NCBI GenBank assembly: GCA_022616655.1
Contig: JAKEEJ010000023.1
Location: 1-8,287, forward strand
Source: Nevskiales bacterium
GTDB lineage: Bacteria; Pseudomonadota; Gammaproteobacteria; Nevskiales; Nevskiaceae
Direction: 5' to 3'
DNA length: 8,287 nucleotides
This document shows, one piece after another, positions 1-7,983 of the stretch. The translations under genes and the position numbers were made by a program. A model generated the notes under the pieces. The model was given only the letters and a program-made list of their open reading frames with translations. It was not told the DNA's origin and did not search any database. Position 1 is the first letter of the stretch. The number at the start of each line of letters is the position of its first letter.

Positions 1-2
1 AT

Positions 3-1853
3 CTGGAAATCCGTCATGGCGAATTTGTCGCCATTGTCGGTCAGAGCGGTTCCGGCAAATCCACCCTGATGAACGTCCTCGGATGTCTGGACGTGCCGTC
101 GGCGGGACGCTATGAAGTCAATGGGCTCGCGGTTCATCGCCTGAATGCGGATCAACTGGCACGGTTGAGACGCGAGACGTTCGGGTTCATTTTTCAACGC
201 TACCATCTCGTGCCCAGCCTGACGGCACTTGAGAATACCGAGATCCCCGCGGTGTACACCGGCCTGGCGCCCGACCGGCGGCGTGCCCGGGCCCGGGAAC
301 TGCTCGAAACCCTGGGCCTGGGCGAGCGTCTGCATCACCGGCCGGGTGAGCTTTCGGGGGGTCAGCAGCAGCGCGTCAGCATTGCACGCGCACTCATGAA
401 CGGTGCCGAGGTGATTCTGGCGGATGAACCGACGGGTGCGCTGGACGCCGAAACCGGCGACAGCGTGCTCGGCATCCTGCGTCAACTGTACGCACAGGGT
501 CATACCATCGTCGTGGTGACCCACGACGAGCAGGTCGCGGCGCAGGCGCAGCGCAGGGTCCGGCTCAAGGACGGCCACGTCGTTGAAGATCAGGGATGGG
601 AGCCGACCGCAAAGCCCGAAGCCGTGACGGCGACGGCACACCGTGAACCACGGCCGCTGGTAATTTTGCAGCAGTCGCTGAAAGTAGCCCTGCGCACGCT
701 GGCCCTGAACCGGCTGCGCACGGCACTGACGCTGTTGGGCATCGTCATCGGCGCCGGGTCGGTGGTGGCCATGCTGGGCATCGGTGAAGGTGCGACACAG
801 GCGGTCGTTGCAAAAATTCAATCCACGGGGGCCAATCTGCTGACCGTCAATCGCGGTGCCGGTATGACGCGCGGCTCCGGTCGTGACGTGCGTTCTTTTC
901 TGGCCGGCGACATCGCAGCGCTGGCCGTTCTTCCCGGCGTTGAAGCGGCGATCCCCGAGTCTGAAATGACCGTGACGGTGCGATATGAAAACCGCGACGC
1001 GCAGGTTTCTGCGGTCGGTACCGGACCGGCGTACCCCGTGGTGCGCAACTGGCCGGTGGAGCGGGGTGTGTTTTTTACCGACGACCATGAGCGGCGATCG
1101 GCACGGGTTCTGCTACTGGGGGCCACCACTGCGAACAACCTGTTTACGGATAGAGACCCGGTCGGACAGTACCTGCTGGTGAACAAGACCCCCTTCCAGG
1201 TCATTGGTGTGATGCAGGCCAAGGGCGCGTCCGGCACCGGCAGTTACGATCCCGACGACCGGGTGTGGGTGCCGGCCAGCACCTACGGTACGCACCTGTC
1301 AGGCCAGCGCTGGTACCGCAACATGATCGTAAAAGCGGCCGATGGAGAAGACCTTGACGTCCTCCAGGGACAGCTAGAAGCCCTGTTGCTCACACGCCAC
1401 GGCCATCTGGATTTCAGCATCCGCAATTCAGCGGACATCATCCGCACCGTCAGTGAAACGCGGCAGACATTCACCTTGTTATTGGGGTTCATTGCCGTCA
1501 TTTCGCTGGTGGTCGGCGGCATTGGGGTCATGAACATCATGCTGGTGTCCGTGATTGAGCGGATTTCGGAAATCGGCATCCGCATGGCCGTCGGCGCGCG
1601 GCCGCGCGACGTGATGATCCAGTTTCTGATTGAGGCGGTGACCGTGTGCTTCCTGGGCGGATTGATAGGCGTTGTTCTGGGTGCCGCCAGTGGTTACGCC
1701 ATGGCCTGGTTCGGCAGCTGGACCATGGTGTTGCGGGCGGAGCCGATGTTGCTCGCGTTTGGTTGTGCGTTTCTGACGGGGGTGGTCTTTGGTTTCTTCC
1801 CCGCGCGCAAGGCAGCCGGCCTGTCACCGGTCGAAGCGCTGAACCGAGAATGA
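3..1853 (+). CDS. macB: MacB-type ABC transporter, ATPase-permease fusion (5' partial)
   Basis: This is the inner-membrane ATPase/permease of a MacAB tripartite efflux pump, a family that expels macrolides, peptides or lipopeptides. The reading frame is open from base 3, and a standard family alignment suggests that about 25-30 N-terminal residues lie off the left edge; 616 residues remain, against about 648 in E. coli MacB. An internal ATG at 69 falls after Walker A and cannot be the start. Counting from base 3, Walker A (GQSGSGKS) is at 13-20, the LSGGQ signature at 117-121, Walker B Asp-Glu at 141-142 and the H-loop His at 174. A linker leads to TM1 (about 240-262), a large periplasmic domain (263-488) and TM2-TM4 (about 490-516, 541-570, 582-602). 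The segment EIGIRMAVGA after TM2 is typical of MacB. The stop overlaps the next gene by 4 bases (ATGA). The substrate cannot be read from the sequence. Confidence 0.95.
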   Translation: MEIRHGEFVAIVGQSGSGKSTLMNVLGCLDVPSAGRYEVNGLAVHRLNADQLARLRRETFGFIFQRYHLVPSLTALENTEIPAVYTGLAPDRRRARARELLETLGLGERLHHRPGELSGGQQQRVSIARALMNGAEVILADEPTGALDAETGDSVLGILRQLYAQGHTIVVVTHDEQVAAQAQRRVRLKDGHVVEDQGWEPTAKPEAVTATAHREPRPLVILQQSLKVALRTLALNRLRTALTLLGIVIGAGSVVAMLGIGEGATQAVVAKIQSTGANLLTVNRGAGMTRGSGRDVRSFLAGDIAALAVLPGVEAAIPESEMTVTVRYENRDAQVSAVGTGPAYPVVRNWPVERGVFFTDDHERRSARVLLLGATTANNLFTDRDPVGQYLLVNKTPFQVIGVMQAKGASGTGSYDPDDRVWVPASTYGTHLSGQRWYRNMIVKAADGEDLDVLQGQLEALLLTRHGHLDFSIRNSADIIRTVSETRQTFTLLLGFIAVISLVVGGIGVMNIMLVSVIERISEIGIRMAVGARPRDVMIQFLIEAVTVCFLGGLIGVVLGAASGYAMAWFGSWTMVLRAEPMLLAFGCAFLTGVVFGFFPARKAAGLSPVEALNRE

Positions 1854-3172
1854 CTCTGCGACGGTCTGCGATGCTGCTGCTGCCGCTTCTGGGCGCTTGT
1901 GCGGTGACCCACCATCCGTCGCCGTTACCGGAAGCCCCTGAACGCTGGCGCACCGAACTCAATGCCGCCGCCGCCGTGGTGCCCGACTGGTGGCGGGTGT
2001 TTGCGGACGAAGCCCTCTCAAATCTGCTGGAGCAGGCTGCGCTCCACAATCTGGATCTGGCCGCGGCCGACCAGCGCGTCGCCCAGGCACGCGCCAGCCT
2101 GCAACAGGCGCACGGGCAGCAGTGGCCGGTGGTGACCGCCGGTGCGCTGGGAAGCAAGGCCGAAGGCAAGGCTGAATACGGCCAACTGAGTCTCGATGCG
2201 TCCTATACGCTCGATCTGTGGAGCGCAGACCGGGCGCGCGCCTTCGGCACACAGGCGGACCTGGATGCGGCCATCGCCAGCCGTGCCTTCACGGCCTGGC
2301 GCCTCGGCACTTCCGTTGCTCAGCTGTACTTTGAGCGCCGCGCCCTTGATGAGCGCCTGGCGCTGGCCACGGACGGACTGGCGGCGGCGCAGCGCACCTT
2401 TCAGTTGACACAGGAGCGTTACCGGAGCGGCCTGGTGTCGGGCCTGGATCTGGCCCTGGCCGAAACCGCGATCGCCACCGAACAGGCCAACGTGATTGCC
2501 GTGCAGCAGGCACGCGATGAAGCCCACAATGCCATGGCCCTGCTGCTGGGTCGTGCTCCTGCTGAACTGGAAGCATGGGTCGGCGCCGAGCCTTCACTGC
2601 TTGAATTGGAATTGGTGCCGGTGCCGGCGGCGCTGCCTGCCGAAGTTCTGGCGCGGCGGCCCGATATCCGCATCCAGGAAGCACAATTGCGCGCGGCCGA
2701 TGCGGACATCACGGTGGCGCGGGCAAAACTGTTTCCATCGCTCACGCTCAGTGCCGGGGGGTTGATCGTGCACGGCGTGGCCGGAATGGTCGCGGAAGCC
2801 AGTGCCAGTCTGGTGCAGGTCGTGTTCGACGGCGGTGAGCGTCGCGCGGGCGTCCGTCTGGCGGAGGCCCGCTACGCCGAGCTGCTGGACAATTACCGGG
2901 CCGGCGTGCTGAACGCCCTGGTTGAAATTGAAAATGCGCTGGCGCGAGTCAAATGGCTGACGGAACGCGAGGGGAATGACCGGGTCACGCTGCAGGCCGC
3001 ACAGCGCGCTTTTCAGTTATCACAGATCCGCTACGAATCCGGTCTTGAGAGCGCCCTGACCCTGCTCTCATCCCAGAGCTCTTTTTTGCGTGCGCGTGAC
3101 CGGTTGTTGCAGGCGCGTTCTGAACGCGTGCAGGCACTGGTGGCCCTGTATGCGGGAATGGTAGGTTTTTAA
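1850..3172 (+). CDS. Outer-membrane factor lipoprotein, NodT/OprM efflux family
   Basis: This is the outer-membrane exit duct of a tripartite pump: a trimeric beta-barrel plus periplasmic helical tunnel, most likely serving the MacB encoded just upstream. The start at 1850 overlaps the macB stop (ATGA). It gives a 440-residue protein with a lipoprotein signal: basic MTLRR, a short hydrophobic stretch, then LLGAC with the lipidated Cys at 17. The following Ala is compatible with outer-membrane sorting. An ATG further upstream in frame (1646) would run through the macB coding region and bury the signal, so it was rejected. Family marks are PDWWRVF (45-51), the strand region ending SYTLDLW (118-124), ARRPDI (268-273), RAKLFPS (291-297) and two related half-repeats starting RYRSGL (190) and RYESGL (394). 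At 440 residues it is slightly shorter than the usual 460-480, mainly because the barrel hairpins look short. The family is clear; the exact partner is inferred from position. Confidence 0.92.
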   Translation: MTLRRSAMLLLPLLGACAVTHHPSPLPEAPERWRTELNAAAAVVPDWWRVFADEALSNLLEQAALHNLDLAAADQRVAQARASLQQAHGQQWPVVTAGALGSKAEGKAEYGQLSLDASYTLDLWSADRARAFGTQADLDAAIASRAFTAWRLGTSVAQLYFERRALDERLALATDGLAAAQRTFQLTQERYRSGLVSGLDLALAETAIATEQANVIAVQQARDEAHNAMALLLGRAPAELEAWVGAEPSLLELELVPVPAALPAEVLARRPDIRIQEAQLRAADADITVARAKLFPSLTLSAGGLIVHGVAGMVAEASASLVQVVFDGGERRAGVRLAEARYAELLDNYRAGVLNALVEIENALARVKWLTEREGNDRVTLQAAQRAFQLSQIRYESGLESALTLLSSQSSFLRARDRLLQARSERVQALVALYAGMVGF

Positions 3173-3182
3173 AACCGGTTCA

Positions 3183-3205
3183 TATCCCCCGGACGATGGG
3201 GGGTG
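3183..3205. repeat. Short inverted repeat (hairpin) between OMF gene and mrcB
   Basis: CCCCC at 3186-3190 can pair with GGGGG at 3198-3202 across a 7-base loop. T-G, A-T and T-G pairs could extend the stem to 8. It lies 10 bases after the OMF stop, where a terminator might be expected, but no T-run follows, so it does not fit a classic intrinsic terminator. It could be a weak 3'-end stabiliser or chance. The whole 73-base gap (3173-3245) holds nothing else convincing: an 8-base palindrome AACCGGTT at 3173-3180, and no clear promoter. Confidence 0.3.
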
Positions 3206-3245
3206 AATGCGGTAATGGTGTGCAGGCCCTAACATAGCGCGCCTG

Positions 3246-5531
3246 ATGACGACGTTGGCATCGAAATTCCGAGGGTATGCGTGGATTGCCGCAGTTGCGG
3301 GTGTAAGCCTGGCGCTGCTCGCATTTTTCGCTTACGTGCTGGTTCTGGATCGGGAGGTGCGCCTGCGTTTTGCCGGTGCGCGCTGGGCGTTGCCCGCGCA
3401 GGTGTATGCCGCGCCGCTGGAGATTTATCCGGGGCTTGCGCTCGGTCAGAAAGCCTTTCAGGGAGAGTTGGGACGGCTCGGGTACCGCCCGGCCAGAAAA
3501 CTGGCGGGCCCGGGCAGTTTTGCCGTCGGCCGTGACCGGGTACAGGTCCATACCCGGCCGTTTTCATTCTGGGATGGATCCCAGCCGGCCGCCCGGGTCG
3601 AGGTGATTTTCGCCTCGTCGCAGGTGTCGGAAATTTCCGATCTTGCCGGAGGGCAGGGCAGGACCCTGCTGCGGCTGGACCCGCTGCTGATTGGCAGCCT
3701 CTATCCCACCCAGGGTGAGGACCGCGTTCTGGTCAAGCTGGGGGAAGTGCCGGCGCTGCTTCCGGCCGGTCTGATTTATATCGAGGACCGCCATTTTCTG
3801 AATCATTCGGGACTCGATCCGAAAGCCATCCTGCGGGCCCTCTGGGCCAATCTGCGCGCCGGACGCACCGTGCAGGGCGGCAGCACCATCACCCAACAGC
3901 TGGTCCGGAATTTTTTTCTGACGCTCGAGCGCAAATGGACGCGCAAAATCAATGAAGCGCTGATGGCGCTGTTGCTGGAGCTGCATTATTCCAAAGAAGA
4001 CATTCTCGAAGCCTATCTCAACGAAGTGCATCTCGGTCAGGACGGCGGGCGCGCCATCCACGGATTCGGGCTTGGCAGTCAGTTCTATTTCAACAAGCCG
4101 CTCAGTGAATTGCAGCCGCAGGAGATTGCCCTGCTGATCGCCCTGGTCAAGGGGCCCTCGTTCTACAACCCGCGCAAACACCCCGAGCGGGCCCGGGAAC
4201 GACGCGACCTGGTCCTGTCATTGCTGACAGAGGCGGGCATGCTGAAATCGGACGAGTACGAGACCGCCATCAGGAAAAATCTGGGCGTGGCCAGCGACAC
4301 CGGCGGCGGTGCCGCACAGTACCCGGCTTTCGTGGATCTGGTGAAACGGCAGCTGAAGGGTCAGTATCCCGAGACCGAATTGACCCACGAAGGCCTGCGC
4401 GTGTTCACCACGCTCGATCCGCGCGCGCAGGAGGCCCTGGAGAAGCGGGTACTGGACGGGTTGCCACGTCTGGAGAAAAGTCACGGCATGAGCCCCGGTA
4501 CGCTGAACGGGGCCGGTGTGGTGACCCGTGTGGAAGGCGGGGAGGTCCTGGCCCTGGTCGGCGGGCGCGAGGTACGTTATCCGGGATTCAACCGGGCCTT
4601 GGACGCCCGCCGGCCGATGGGATCGCTGATCAAGCCGTTTGTTTATCTGGCGGCCTTGATGCAGCCGGACCGTTACGGTCTTTTCAGCACTGTTCCGGAC
4701 GAGCCCATCGAGATAAAAATGGACAGCGGTGCCGTTTGGGCTCCGCAGAACTACGATCAGCAGGCGCACGGACCGGTGCCGCTCTACCTGGCTCTGGCCA
4801 AAAGTTACAACCTGGCCACCGTGCACCTGGGCCTGGACATCGGGATCAGCAACGTATGCGAAATTATCCGTGCGGCCGGACTGTTCGAAGCGCCCCCGCC
4901 ACGGCCTTCGCTGCTGCTCGGTGCCGTGGACATGGCGCCGCTGGAAGTGGCCCAGCTGTACAACACACTGGCGGCTTCAGGCTATCAGGCGCCACTGCTT
5001 TCGATCCGCGAAGTGTTGACCAGGGAGGGACAACCTCTGACCCGTTATCCGCTACGGATACAGCGGACCCTGCCCGAAGCGCCGGTCTACCTTCTCAACT
5101 GGGCGCTGGAGCAGACCCTGCGAATCGGTACGGGGGCCTCCGCGTATTCCTACGTTGCACCCGAGGTACGGCTGGCCGGGAAAACCGGTACCACGGACGA
5201 TCTGCGCGACAGCTGGTTTGTCGGTTATGGCGATGACCGCGTGGTGACGATCTGGATTGGTCGTGACGACAATCAGCCGGCCGGGCTTACGGGCGCCTCC
5301 GGTGCCCTGCAAATCTGGGCGCCTCTGGTGCGGAATCTTGAAGTCAAAAGTTTCAACCCGGTCGTACCGCCGGAGATCGAGCCGGTTCTGATCAATCCGG
5401 AAGACGGTCTGCGCGCAGACCGCGCCTGTGCCGGTGCGGTTGAGGTACCCTATATGACCGGTCACGCACCGGAGTCTTACTCTCCCTGCGCCGGCTGGCA
5501 CTCTCCATTCCGCTGGTTTCGCCGTCATTGA
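3246..5531 (+). CDS. mrcB: Penicillin-binding protein 1B, bifunctional peptidoglycan synthase
   Basis: This class A PBP polymerises lipid II into glycan strands and cross-links them, anchored in the inner membrane and acting in the periplasm. The 761 residues show a short cytoplasmic tail, a single TM helix (about 12-34), a UB2H domain (about 48-135, with ELGRLGYR at 74-81), a GT51 transglycosylase and a transpeptidase. GT51 motifs are EDRHF with catalytic Glu180, GGSTITQQL (211-219), RKINEALMA with Glu237, and EDILEAYLNEVHLGQ (251-265). Transpeptidase motifs are SLIK (Ser460 nucleophile, Lys463), SYN (520-522) and KTGT (646-649). All key residues are present, so both activities should be intact. 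A C-terminal tail carries Cys728 and Cys748. The start ATG has no visible Shine-Dalgarno, but an in-frame stop at 3213 leaves little room upstream. UB2H is the docking site for lipoprotein activators in E. coli PBP1b, and a candidate activator is the next gene. Confidence 0.96.
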   Translation: MTTLASKFRGYAWIAAVAGVSLALLAFFAYVLVLDREVRLRFAGARWALPAQVYAAPLEIYPGLALGQKAFQGELGRLGYRPARKLAGPGSFAVGRDRVQVHTRPFSFWDGSQPAARVEVIFASSQVSEISDLAGGQGRTLLRLDPLLIGSLYPTQGEDRVLVKLGEVPALLPAGLIYIEDRHFLNHSGLDPKAILRALWANLRAGRTVQGGSTITQQLVRNFFLTLERKWTRKINEALMALLLELHYSKEDILEAYLNEVHLGQDGGRAIHGFGLGSQFYFNKPLSELQPQEIALLIALVKGPSFYNPRKHPERARERRDLVLSLLTEAGMLKSDEYETAIRKNLGVASDTGGGAAQYPAFVDLVKRQLKGQYPETELTHEGLRVFTTLDPRAQEALEKRVLDGLPRLEKSHGMSPGTLNGAGVVTRVEGGEVLALVGGREVRYPGFNRALDARRPMGSLIKPFVYLAALMQPDRYGLFSTVPDEPIEIKMDSGAVWAPQNYDQQAHGPVPLYLALAKSYNLATVHLGLDIGISNVCEIIRAAGLFEAPPPRPSLLLGAVDMAPLEVAQLYNTLAASGYQAPLLSIREVLTREGQPLTRYPLRIQRTLPEAPVYLLNWALEQTLRIGTGASAYSYVAPEVRLAGKTGTTDDLRDSWFVGYGDDRVVTIWIGRDDNQPAGLTGASGALQIWAPLVRNLEVKSFNPVVPPEIEPVLINPEDGLRADRACAGAVEVPYMTGHAPESYSPCAGWHSPFRWFRRH

Positions 5532-5533
5532 TG
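5529..5533 (+). promoter_or_regulatory. TGATG stop-start overlap, mrcB / TPR lipoprotein
   Basis: The mrcB stop TGA (5529-5531) shares its last base with ATG 5531. The preceding TTG at 5528 is in the same frame and could also be called as a start, but the ATG gives the typical coupled arrangement. No Shine-Dalgarno is visible in the 15 bases upstream, so translation probably depends on ribosomes finishing mrcB (inference). Confidence 0.6.
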
Positions 5534-6070
5534 AACTATCTTCCTTCGCTCCGGATGGCATTGCTCGGCGTGCTGCTTGCCGGCTGTACGCCGACGCGCG
5601 GCACGCGGGAGGCGTACGCACCGCCGGATACCCGCCAGACGTACCCGGTGGATCCGGGCACCCTCGGCGTTCCAGCCCCTTACGGCGAACCGGGAGAGAC
5701 CGGCCGGTTCCCGCGCAAGGCCGAGGAGGTCAGCAGTCCGGTGGTGTTGGCGCTGCTCCGTCAGGCACACGGCGAACTGGCCGCCGGTCATGCCGAACAG
5801 GCCACGGCCACGCTGGAGCGCGCTTTGCGGATCGAGCCGCGCAACCCCTTCATCTGGCAGCAACTGGCCGACACCCATTTGCAACGCCACCTGCCGGATC
5901 AGGCCGAGAGCGTGGCGCAACGTTCCAACGGCCTGTCGTACGGCAATCCTTATATTGAAGTTGAAAACTGGCGTCTCATCGCCGCCGCGCGTCAGGCCAG
6001 GGGCGATCAACGGGGCGCACAGCAGGCGCAAGAGAAAGCGAACGAACTGCACCGACAGTTGGACGATTGA
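5531..6070 (+). CDS. lpoP: TPR outer-membrane lipoprotein, LpoP-like PBP1b activator
   Basis: The product is predicted to be an outer-membrane lipoprotein that reaches through the periplasm to stimulate PBP1b, as LpoP does in Pseudomonas aeruginosa. From ATG 5531 the protein has 179 residues. The signal peptide ends in LLAGC with the lipidated Cys at 19, and Thr follows, so there is no inner-membrane retention Asp. A Pro/Gly/Thr-rich, probably unstructured linker spans about 20-68. The rest is helical: one clear TPR (about 71-104, with LERALRIEPRNP at 95-106), a second (about 105-138) and a final helix pair ending at the C-terminus. Linker plus small TPR domain directly after a UB2H-containing mrcB is the LpoP arrangement; it does not resemble E. 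coli LpoB. The assignment rests on architecture and position, not on a sequence match I could run. A general TPR scaffold lipoprotein is the alternative. Its stop overlaps yoaA by one base. Confidence 0.8.
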   Translation: MNYLPSLRMALLGVLLAGCTPTRGTREAYAPPDTRQTYPVDPGTLGVPAPYGEPGETGRFPRKAEEVSSPVVLALLRQAHGELAAGHAEQATATLERALRIEPRNPFIWQQLADTHLQRHLPDQAESVAQRSNGLSYGNPYIEVENWRLIAAARQARGDQRGAQQAQEKANELHRQLDD

Positions 6071-6072
6071 TG
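6068..6072 (+). promoter_or_regulatory. TGATG stop-start overlap, TPR lipoprotein / yoaA
   Basis: TGA (6068-6070) and ATG (6070-6072) share one base, the same layout as the preceding junction. An in-frame TTG at 6067 is the competing start. A weak GGA at 6061-6063 is the only purine signal upstream. The ATG is preferred because it begins the protein MRSLFEADGPLA without an extra residue and fits coupled translation. Confidence 0.6.
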
Positions 6073-7983
6073 CGCTCGCTGTTTGAAGCGGACGGCCCGC
6101 TCGCGCGACACATTGACGGCTACGCGCCGCGTACCGTTCAGGCCGACATGGCCGAGGCTGTGGCTTCGGCACTGCAAGAACACAGTACCCTGGTGGTGGA
6201 GGCCGGCACCGGCACCGGCAAAACATTCGCCTACCTCGTCCCCGCGCTGCTGGCCGGCCGCCGTGTGGTGATTTCCACCGGTACGCTGAACCTTCAGGAT
6301 CAGCTTTTCCACCGCGATCTTCCCCGGGTGCGCGCCGCGCTGGAGCGGCCGCTGCGGGTCAGCCTGCTGAAGGGCCGCGGCAACTACGTTTGCCGCCACC
6401 GGCTGCACAAGGCCTTGCAGCAACCCGCGGCCCGGCACGAACTGACCCCACTGCACGAACTGCAAAACTGGGTGCAGAAGACCGAGAGCGGCGAATGGCA
6501 GGAATCGGGCGTGGTCTCCGACGATGATCCACTGCTCCCGCGGGTAACGTCCACGGCCGAGAACTGCCTGGGCAGCCGCTGCGAGGATTTCGAACAGTGC
6601 TTCGTGGTCAAGGCACGGCGCAACGCCCAGACGGCAGACGTGCTGGTGATCAATCATCACCTGCTGTTCGCCGACTTTGTACTGAAAGAAGAAGGGTTCG
6701 GGGAAATCCTGCCGGGAGCCGAGGCGGTGATCGTGGACGAAGCGCACCAGCTGCCGGAGATTGCCGCACGTTTTTTTGGCAGCGCGGTTTCCACGCGCCA
6801 GTTGCACAGTCTGGTGCAGGACAGTCTTGCCGAGGCCGTTGCGCTGGGCGATGTGCCGGATCTCAAACAGGCAGCGTCGGACCTCGCGGAAGCCACCGCC
6901 GGGCTGGAAGCCTGTTTTGCGGACCTCAAAGTCCGGGAACGGCTGGATATTTTCCGGCAGCGCGGCAGAACCGAAAAAGTGCTGACGAACGTCCAGGAAA
7001 CCCTGCAGGTGCTCGCGCAGCAGCTCAAAGCTCTGGCGGAACGGACGCCCGACCTGGCGGCCTGCGCGGCGCGTTCTGTGGACCTGGCGTCGCAGCTGGA
7101 GGGGCTGCTGGCCGCAGACACACCGGACCGGATCGCCTGGGTGGAGAGCATCGGCCGTGGCGGCAGCCTGCGTATGACACCCATCCGTGTGGACGGTGAT
7201 TTCCAACGCCTGCGCGATGCTCACGGCGGCGCCTGGATTTTTACCTCGGCGACACTGGCCGCCGGTCAGGACTTTTCGCATTTCTGCGGGCAGCTGGGAC
7301 TGCAGGAGGCGCGCACCCTGCGTCTGGAGAGTCCGTTCGATTTCGAACGTCAGGCCCGGCTGTACCTTCCTCAGGGATTGCCCGATCCCAATGACGCGAA
7401 TTACACCGGCGGCGTGGTGCAAACCGTGTTGCCGCTGATTGAGGCCAGCGGGGGCGGCGTGTTCGTCCTTTGCACCAGCCACCGTGCCTTGCGGGAAATC
7501 GCGGAACGTCTGCGCGTCGAACTGACCGCTCCGGAAATGCCGTTGCTGGTGCAGGGCCGGAGTTCGCGCCGCGAATTGCTGGACGCTTTTACCCGTTCCG
7601 GCAACGGGGTTCTGGTCGGTACCGCGAGTTTCTGGGAGGGCGTGGACGTGCGCGGCCCGGCCCTGCGCGTCGTAATCATAGACCGCTTGCCGTTTGCCGC
7701 GCTGGGCGATCCCGTGTTCGAAGCGCGCCTGGACGCGATTCGCAGAGAAGGCGGTGATCCCTTCATGGAATATCAGTTGCCGCAGGCCATCATGGCTTTG
7801 CGGCAGGGTGCGGGCCGTCTGATTCGCGATCCGCAGGATCAGGGTCTGCTGGTGTTGTGCGACCCGCGGCTGCGCTCTCGCCCTTACGGCCGGCGCATTC
7901 TTGCCAGTCTGCCGCCCATGCCGGTGGTAAAGGACCTGGCGGAAGCACGTGCGTGGTTGAACCGGATCCAGAAAGCAGCATGA
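6070..7983 (+). CDS. yoaA: YoaA, iron-sulfur ATP-dependent DNA helicase (XPD/DinG family)
   Basis: This superfamily 2 helicase is expected to unwind DNA 5'-3'. In E. coli, YoaA pairs with the HolC subunit of DNA polymerase III and helps tolerate replication-blocking damage. The 637 residues match the usual length (about 636). Visible in order: Walker A AGTGTGKT (45-52, Lys51); four cysteines at 108, 166, 171 and 177 with the spacing expected for a 4Fe-4S cluster; DEAH box (223-226); an Arg/Leu/Ala-rich arch region (about 240-360); TSATL (392-396); the GTASFWEGVDVRG segment (517-529); and motif VI with QGAGRLIRD (579-587). No key residue is missing. DinG is a close relative, but it is usually longer, and adjacency to tsaB favours YoaA. 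The start overlaps the previous stop by one base and the end overlaps tsaB by four. It is probably co-transcribed with mrcB, though nothing suggests a role in the cell wall. Confidence 0.93.
   Translation: MRSLFEADGPLARHIDGYAPRTVQADMAEAVASALQEHSTLVVEAGTGTGKTFAYLVPALLAGRRVVISTGTLNLQDQLFHRDLPRVRAALERPLRVSLLKGRGNYVCRHRLHKALQQPAARHELTPLHELQNWVQKTESGEWQESGVVSDDDPLLPRVTSTAENCLGSRCEDFEQCFVVKARRNAQTADVLVINHHLLFADFVLKEEGFGEILPGAEAVIVDEAHQLPEIAARFFGSAVSTRQLHSLVQDSLAEAVALGDVPDLKQAASDLAEATAGLEACFADLKVRERLDIFRQRGRTEKVLTNVQETLQVLAQQLKALAERTPDLAACAARSVDLASQLEGLLAADTPDRIAWVESIGRGGSLRMTPIRVDGDFQRLRDAHGGAWIFTSATLAAGQDFSHFCGQLGLQEARTLRLESPFDFERQARLYLPQGLPDPNDANYTGGVVQTVLPLIEASGGGVFVLCTSHRALREIAERLRVELTAPEMPLLVQGRSSRRELLDAFTRSGNGVLVGTASFWEGVDVRGPALRVVIIDRLPFAALGDPVFEARLDAIRREGGDPFMEYQLPQAIMALRQGAGRLIRDPQDQGLLVLCDPRLRSRPYGRRILASLPPMPVVKDLAEARAWLNRIQKAA

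Noticed and set aside
69..71. ATG 69 as the macB start
   Set aside because: The in-frame sequence upstream encodes the Walker A loop required for ATP binding, so the gene continues off the left edge.
1646..1849. N-terminal extension of the OMF gene to ATG 1646
   Set aside because: The extra 68 residues are the out-of-frame reading of the macB C-terminus and would place the lipoprotein signal in mid-protein. ATG 1850 gives a normal signal peptide and an ATGA overlap.
3183..3205. Intrinsic terminator after the OMF gene
   Set aside because: The hairpin is GC-rich but is followed by GAATGCGG rather than a T-run, so only an inverted repeat is reported.
3230..3235. TAACAT as a -10 box for mrcB
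   Set aside because: It matches four of six consensus bases, but no -35 element is found at 16-19 bases, and the implied transcript would start only a few bases before the ATG.
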